This document shows, in pieces, positions 60,792 to 64,000 of a stretch of DNA of 64,000 nucleotides (the first letter of the stretch is position 1; each line of letters starts with the position of its first letter). Under the pieces are notes generated by a model. That model was not told the DNA's origin, made no database searches, and worked only from the letters and a program-made list of their open reading frames with translations. The position numbers and the translations under genes are program-made. Location of the stretch: the NCBI RefSeq assembly GCF_002008165.1, contig NZ_MRDM01000017.1:186749-250748 (forward strand). The letters are read 5' to 3'. The DNA comes from Rhizobium laguerreae. GTDB taxonomy: Bacteria > Pseudomonadota > Alphaproteobacteria > Rhizobiales > Rhizobiaceae.

Positions 60792-61823
60792 ATGGCTCTT
60801 GCCCGCAACCGGCGCCGCGAACGCACGGTGGATTACTGGCCGGGTTTCGTCGACGCGCTGTCGACGCTGCTCATTTCCATCATGTTCCTGCTGACGGTCT
60901 TTGTCGTCGGGCAATTCATCCTCAGCCGCGAGATTAGCGGACGCGATGAGGTGCTCAATCGTCTCAACAGTCAGATCAACGAGCTGACGCAGCTTCTCGC
61001 GCTTGAAAAGGGCAGCAATCAGGATCTCCAGGATTCGGTCGCCAATCTGCAGGCCTCGCTTGCCAGCGCCGAAGGTGACCGGTCGCGACTGCAGGCGCTG
61101 CTGAATGCCGGTTCGGGTGGTCAGGATGCGGCGCAAAAGCGGATCGGCTCGATGACGCAGGAGCTCGACGAGCAGAAGCAGGTGAGCGAGCGGGCGCTCA
61201 GCCAGGTCGAGCTGCTGAACCAGCAGATCGCAGCGCTTCGCAGCCAGATTGCCGCCGTCGAAGCAGCCCTTCAGGCCTCGGAGGAGAAAGATCGAGTCTC
61301 GCAGACCAAGATCGCCGACCTCGGCAGCCGCCTCAATGTGGCGCTCGCCGCGCGCGTTCAGGAGTTGAACCGCTACCGTTCCGACTTCTTCGGCCGGTTG
61401 CGCGAGATCCTTTCGGACCGCGAGAATATCCGCATCGTCGGCGATCGGTTCGTCTTCCAGTCGGAGGTGCTGTTTCCCTCGGGCGGCGCCGATCTCAACC
61501 CGGAGGGGCAGACCGAGATGGCGAAGCTTGCTACCGCCCTTCTCGATCTCGCCAAGGAAATTCCGCCCGAGATCAACTGGGTGCTGCGCGTCGATGGCCA
61601 TACCGACAATGTGCCGCTTGGCGGAACGGGCCGCTATCGCGACAATTGGGAACTCTCCTCGGCGCGCGCGATTTCGGTCGTCAAGTTCCTGATCGCACAG
61701 GGCGTGCCGGCCGACCGGCTGGTTGCCGCAGGCTTCGGCGAATTCCAGCCGATCGCGCCTGGCGATACGCCGGATGCGCGCTCTACCAACCGCCGCATCG
61801 AGCTGAAGCTGACCGAGAAGTGA
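60792..61823 (+). CDS. OmpA/MotB-like peptidoglycan-binding partner with long coiled coil
   Basis: 343 residues. One N-terminal membrane helix (FVDALSTLLISIMFLLTVFVVGQFI) with a conserved Asp21 at its start, as in MotB/ExbD proton channels. A long coiled coil (about 45-190; LNRLNSQINELTQLLALEKGSNQDLQDSVANLQ) is followed by an OmpA domain (about 215-340) with VDGHTDNVPLGG, NWELSSARAISVVKFL and RSTNRRIELKL for binding peptidoglycan. It is coupled to the MotA-like gene. The pair transfers proton motive force to an envelope process that is not identifiable here. Confidence 0.87.
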   Translation: MALARNRRRERTVDYWPGFVDALSTLLISIMFLLTVFVVGQFILSREISGRDEVLNRLNSQINELTQLLALEKGSNQDLQDSVANLQASLASAEGDRSRLQALLNAGSGGQDAAQKRIGSMTQELDEQKQVSERALSQVELLNQQIAALRSQIAAVEAALQASEEKDRVSQTKIADLGSRLNVALAARVQELNRYRSDFFGRLREILSDRENIRIVGDRFVFQSEVLFPSGGADLNPEGQTEMAKLATALLDLAKEIPPEINWVLRVDGHTDNVPLGGTGRYRDNWELSSARAISVVKFLIAQGVPADRLVAAGFGEFQPIAPGDTPDARSTNRRIELKLTEK

Positions 61824-63074
61824 TTAACTTGATATCGCCTGCCGCGCTTCCTTTAGCCGGCCGGTGAGAAAATCGCGCACGGCGGGGCTGTCGCTAAGGC
61901 CGATGGCTGTCATATAGGCATCGGCTGCCGCGGTATCATCGCCGGCCTGGGTCAGGAGAAAGGCACGCGCCGCCCAGTAGGGCTGGTAGCTTGCGATGTC
62001 GCGCGGATCGAGCTTGTCGAGTTGCACCAGGCCGGCAGTCGCGCTCGTGGCCCTACCGATCACCGCAGCCTGGCTGACACGCGCACCCAGCGTCGGCTTC
62101 ATCATCACCAGCGCTGCGTAAAGTGTCGTCAGCGCCTGCCAGTCGGTCGTTCCCGACAGCCGGCGCGCTGCATGCACGGATTGGATCGCCGCCTGGCACT
62201 GGAAGGGGCCGAAACGGTCGAAGCCGCTGGCCTTCCGCAGCAGTGCATCCGCCTCGGCAATCATGATCACGTTCCACGCGGCCGCGTCCTGCTCGTCCAG
62301 TGGCACATATCGACCGCTATCGTCGCGCCGGGCGCTGCGGCGGGCTTCGCAGTGGAGCATCAGCGACAGTAGGCCGATCGCTTCCGGTTCATCCGGCAGC
62401 ACCGCCAGAAGCGCACGGCCGAGCCAGATCGCCTCGCCGGCGAGCGAATGGCGCTCTTCCTCACCGTCGAGACCGTCCCAGCCGAGACCGTAGGCCGCGT
62501 AGATCGCCGAAAGCACCGTGACGAGCCGCCCGGGCAAGGCGGGGCGAGGCGGGACGGCGAAGGGAATGCCGGCATCGCGGATCTTCACCTTGGCCCGCAC
62601 CAGCCGCTGGCTCATTGTTTCCGGCGAAACGACGAAGGTCCGTGCGATGGTTCTCGCCTCGATGCCGAGAACGGTCTGCAGCATCAGCGCCGTATGCACG
62701 GAGCTGTCGATGGCGGGATGGGTGCAGGCGAAGAGCAGTTTGAGCCGCTCATCGGGAAAGACGGCACTGCCAGCCGCATTCATGCGTTCCTCCGCCTCCT
62801 CGAAGGCGACCGATATCGTCGTTTGTGCATTGGCCTCGACAGTGCGGTGGCGAGCAGCCTGCATGAGGTTGCGGCGGGCAGCCACCAGCAGCCAGGCTTC
62901 CGGATTGCCAGGAATGCCGCGCTCCGGCCAGACGCGAAGCGCCGAAGCCAGCGCTTCCGACAATGCATCTTCTGCCGCCGGCACGTCGCGCGAGCGGGCG
63001 GCGAGAAAGGCGATCAGCTTGCCGTAGGACTGACGCGCCACCTTTTCGGCAGCGCGTCCGGCATCGGGCGGCAT
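61824..63074 (-). CDS. ECF sigma factor with C-terminal TPR-like extension (ECF42 type)
   Basis: 416 residues from ATG 63074 with GAGGTG 6 bases upstream. Sigma2 region: KVARQSYGKLIAFLAARSRDVPAAEDALSEALASALRVWPERGIPGNPEAWLLVAARRNLMQAARH. Sigma4 region: ALMLQTVLGIEARTIARTFVVSPETMSQRLVRAKVKIRD. After the sigma domains about 230 residues of helical repeats follow (LYAAYGLGWDG, AIWLGRALLAVLPDEPEAIGLLSLMLHCEARR), the DUF6596-type C-terminus of the ECF42 group. It lies 7 bp after a YCII/DGPF gene, the diagnostic neighbour of that group. No anti-sigma gene is present; control probably acts through the C-terminal domain. Confidence 0.9.
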   Translation of the reverse strand: MPPDAGRAAEKVARQSYGKLIAFLAARSRDVPAAEDALSEALASALRVWPERGIPGNPEAWLLVAARRNLMQAARHRTVEANAQTTISVAFEEAEERMNAAGSAVFPDERLKLLFACTHPAIDSSVHTALMLQTVLGIEARTIARTFVVSPETMSQRLVRAKVKIRDAGIPFAVPPRPALPGRLVTVLSAIYAAYGLGWDGLDGEEERHSLAGEAIWLGRALLAVLPDEPEAIGLLSLMLHCEARRSARRDDSGRYVPLDEQDAAAWNVIMIAEADALLRKASGFDRFGPFQCQAAIQSVHAARRLSGTTDWQALTTLYAALVMMKPTLGARVSQAAVIGRATSATAGLVQLDKLDPRDIASYQPYWAARAFLLTQAGDDTAAADAYMTAIGLSDSPAVRDFLTGRLKEARQAISS

Positions 63075-63081
63075 GACCACC

Positions 63082-63420
63082 TCACATCTGCAGGCGCGGG
63101 CGCACCTCGACCGAACCCTTGTCGGAGATCGGAACCCGGGTTGCCCATTCGAGCGCGGTGTCCATGTCGGGGACGTCGATCAGATAGAAGCCGCCGAGCT
63201 GTTCCTTGCCGTCCGGATAGGGGCCGTCCTGCACATCGTGGTCCTCGCCTTTGCGGCGCACGATCGTGCCGGTCTCCGGGCCGGTCAGCCCGGCGCCGCC
63301 AGTCATGATCCCTGCCTGAGCGAGCGCCTGGCTGTAGGCGACCCAGCCGTCGCGATAGGCGGGATCGCTGCGGCGGGCGAAATCCTCGGCGGCTTCGCGA
63401 ATGATGAGAGCATATTGCAT
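63082..63420 (-). CDS. YCII/DGPF-domain protein, partner of the ECF sigma factor
   Basis: 112 residues. MQYALIIREAAEDFARRSD...WVAYSQALAQAGIMTGGAGL, TIVRRKGEDHDVQDGPYPDGKEQLGGFYLIDVPDMDTALEWATRVP contains the DGPY(F) motif of this family. Such proteins are commonly encoded beside ECF42 sigma factors and may be the stress target or a modulator. It precedes and is co-transcribed with the sigma gene. The 267 bp upstream to 63687 show only a weak GC hairpin near 63652-63679 and no gene. Confidence 0.88.
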   Translation of the reverse strand: MQYALIIREAAEDFARRSDPAYRDGWVAYSQALAQAGIMTGGAGLTGPETGTIVRRKGEDHDVQDGPYPDGKEQLGGFYLIDVPDMDTALEWATRVPISDKGSVEVRPRLQM

Positions 63421-63651
63421 GGAAAACTCCTGATCTCGTTGCTGACGTTGATCCGGGCATGCCGGCGTCGGGGACCGATATCCCGAAAGCCGTGAAGCCC
63501 GGCGGAGCGGCGGAGCCGTTCCAAAACAATGAGGCGCGGCCACCGGTCGTTTCGACATGGCTTTCAAAAAAATACGCGAAAAAGAAAAATGGCGCTGAAA
63601 ATCGCAAGTGCCGGGCTCAAGGGCACCGGCGCTGCTTACGGACGCGAAAGG

Positions 63652-63679
63652 GCAGGGGCGGCAATCACGCCGCCGCTGC
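63652..63679 (-). terminator. Possible weak terminator after the DUF1508 gene
   Basis: On the minus strand gcagcggcggc/gccgccc-type pairing with a 6-base loop is followed by tgccctttcg. The stem is imperfect and the T-run short. Confidence 0.3.
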
Positions 63680-63687
63680 CGGCCTGC

Positions 63688-63876
63688 TCAGGATTCGGCC
63701 TTCGTCTGATCGACGATCTCGGCGCTTGGCGTGTTCTTCTTGATGGATTCGATGGCACTCATGGCGGACGCCTTCGCCTTGTAGCCCTCGGAGGAGAACA
63801 TGGCTTCCCCGTTCGATGCTTTGAAGCGGAAGCGGAACTCCCCGCCCTTATCCTTATAGACTTCGAATTTATACAT
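63688..63876 (-). CDS. DUF1508 (YegP-like) small protein
   Basis: 62 residues from ATG 63876. One DUF1508 unit: MYKFEVYKDKGGEFRFRFKASNGEAMFSSEGYKAKASAMSAIESIKKNTPSAEIVDQT, with the F-R-F-x-A-x-N-G-x-x-x-x-S-x-G-Y-x-x-K consensus. E. coli YegP has two such units; this has one. Function unknown. The final 124 bp of the window show nothing I can support. Confidence 0.88.
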   Translation of the reverse strand: MYKFEVYKDKGGEFRFRFKASNGEAMFSSEGYKAKASAMSAIESIKKNTPSAEIVDQTKAES

Positions 63877-64000
63877 AGATGTCTCCCGAAATCCCAAAAC
63901 GCTGAATTGCAACCATCAGCTTAGCGGAAGCTAGATCAAAATGGCGAGCTTTTCCACTGCCTTAATCAGGATTGGGTTGCTTAGCGTCCAATTGCCACCG

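Noticed and set aside
60048..61601. 517-codon minus-strand open frame across the MotA/MotB-like genes
   Set aside because: Crosses two clear genes on the other strand and has a composition typical of antisense frames.
59685..61823. MotA/MotB-like pair as zorA/zorB of a Zorya anti-phage system
   Set aside because: No zorC, zorD or zorE-type gene follows; the next genes are an ECF sigma factor and its DGPF partner, and the MotA-like protein lacks the long ZorA tail.

Overview
The window is a chromosomal stretch of an alphaproteobacterium of the order Rhizobiales, most likely Rhizobium in the leguminosarum/etli group. The base composition is high in GC. The evidence is a homospermidine synthase, a GapR-type DUF2312 protein, the 41-residue form of ribosomal protein L36, several rhizobial small proteins (DUF1244, DUF1036, DUF465, DUF4865) and four copies of a palindromic intergenic repeat resembling the rhizobial RIME family. 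I see no rRNA, tRNA, CRISPR array, insertion sequence, prophage or integrase gene, so this is ordinary core or near-core chromosome.

Layout. 1-20 kb is mostly housekeeping and envelope: the 3' end of gltD, an SGNH-fold protein whose catalytic residues look lost, a lytic transglycosylase, galU, an outer-membrane barrel, kpsF (KDO pathway), an SPFH/NfeD pair, hemH, a secreted 5'-nucleotidase with a LysM tail, an Omp10-like lipoprotein, homospermidine synthase, a pabB-pabC-YciI-NTF2 operon and oligoendopeptidase F. 19-31 kb holds an NtrC-type regulator, a DUF882 murein-peptidase-like protein, gapR, N-formylglutamate amidohydrolase, pyruvate kinase, a LysE exporter, a LysR/tautomerase/DUF4865 divergent unit and a PhyH-type dioxygenase preceded by what looks like a structured leader RNA. 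31-43 kb carries metabolic genes (SDR, threonine dehydratase, gamma-glutamyltransferase, alpha/beta hydrolase, purE-purK, rpmJ, TauE/SafE, a ThiE-like protein, a Sel1-repeat protein).

The centrepiece is 43.3-57.1 kb, a chemosensory locus. A ten-gene plus-strand operon runs STAS - cheY - cheA - cheW - mcp - mcp - mcp - cheW - cheR - cheB. A soluble receptor-like protein with a degenerate signalling tip is transcribed divergently from it. The three receptors share nearly identical signalling domains and a conserved C-terminal tail, but differ in having 1, 3 and 2 HAMP-type modules. The set has stimulus input (MCPs), kinase (CheA), two couplers, methyltransferase/methylesterase adaptation and one CheY, but no CheD, CheC, CheX or flagellar gene nearby. 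Its output may therefore be taxis or another cellular function.

The last part (57-64 kb) has an SDR/TetR unit with matching operator-like palindromes, an inositol monophosphatase, a MotA/MotB-like pair, an ECF sigma factor with a C-terminal TPR-like region and its YCII/DGPF partner, and a DUF1508 protein.

Starts were chosen from signal peptides, family N-termini and visible Shine-Dalgarno sequences. Functions come from recognised motifs; no database search was run.
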